From positions 1 through 5,584 of the forward strand of contig CAMBQS010000252.1 in assembly GCA_945870015.1 (NCBI GenBank): a stretch of DNA of 5,584 nucleotides, read 5' to 3'. Numbering within the stretch: the stretch's first letter is position 1; every line of letters begins with the position of its first letter. The position numbers and the translations under genes are program-made. The notes beneath the pieces were generated by a model. The model worked only from the letters and a program-made list of their open reading frames with translations, was not told the origin of the DNA and ran no database searches. Source of the DNA: Desulfocicer vacuolatum DSM 3385. Lineage in GTDB: Bacteria > Desulfobacterota > Desulfobacteria > Desulfobacterales > SURF-7. This document shows, piece by piece, positions 5,542-5,584 of this stretch.

Positions 5542-5584
5542 TCAATCCTGCTTTCTCAGAAAACTATCCAGGGCCTCGATCAAC
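5542..5584 (-). CDS. C-terminal end of a convergent gene, unrecognised
   Basis: The minus strand reads LIEALDSFLRKQD and then TGA (complement of 5542-5544). The stop falls 1 nt before a strong minus-strand terminator, which is the main evidence that this is a real gene end. Thirteen residues, consistent with an amphipathic helix, are too few to assign a family. The gene converges on the fusion gene, with 52 nt between the two stop codons. Confidence 0.6.
   Translation of the reverse strand, partial: LIEALDSFLRKQD

Overview
The window holds one two-gene, plus-strand cassette that looks like accessory (mobile-element) DNA, with a short piece of flanking sequence at each end. Its GC content is moderate in the genes and clearly lower in the roughly 640-bp non-coding block before them. 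The sequence itself does not identify the host. Two iron-sulfur-type cysteine clusters in one protein would suit an anaerobic or microaerobic bacterium, but this is inference.

Left edge (1-330): on the minus strand, bases 149-101 read as positions 28-76 of a tRNA-Thr with anticodon CGU. The anticodon loop, T arm, acceptor 3' strand and CCA are all present, but the D arm and 5' half are absent. This is the usual footprint of an integrative element's attachment site. The orientation implies that the element lies to the right, covering the rest of the window. A factor-independent terminator and a pair of TTCTCACACA direct repeats follow. An unrecognised minus-strand open frame runs out of the left edge.

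Non-coding block (about 330-792): same-orientation copies of TTGGACGAT, two of them embedded in a 32-33-bp direct repeat with an AT-rich tail, followed by AT-rich DNA. This resembles an iteron-type replication origin. A leader with two mutually exclusive pairings sits just before the first gene.

Genes: 793-2394 encodes a 533-aa P-loop ATPase of the phage/plasmid replicative-helicase type, with a C-terminal winged-helix-like region. After an 80-bp gap containing a 13-bp stem-loop, 2475-5489 encodes a 1004-aa protein with three fused parts: a beta-order DNA amino-methyltransferase (DPPY before DPFCGSG), a DUF1848 domain ending in a CxxxCxxC cluster, and a second radical-SAM-type domain (COG1533/SplB-like) with its own CxxxCxxC. 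The fusion is the most unusual item here. It suggests that methylation and radical chemistry act on the same nucleic-acid substrate, such as DNA hypermodification or repair, in an element that carries its own origin and helicase. That function is inference.

Right edge (5490-5584): a strong terminator oriented for the minus strand and the last 13 codons of a convergent gene close the cassette.
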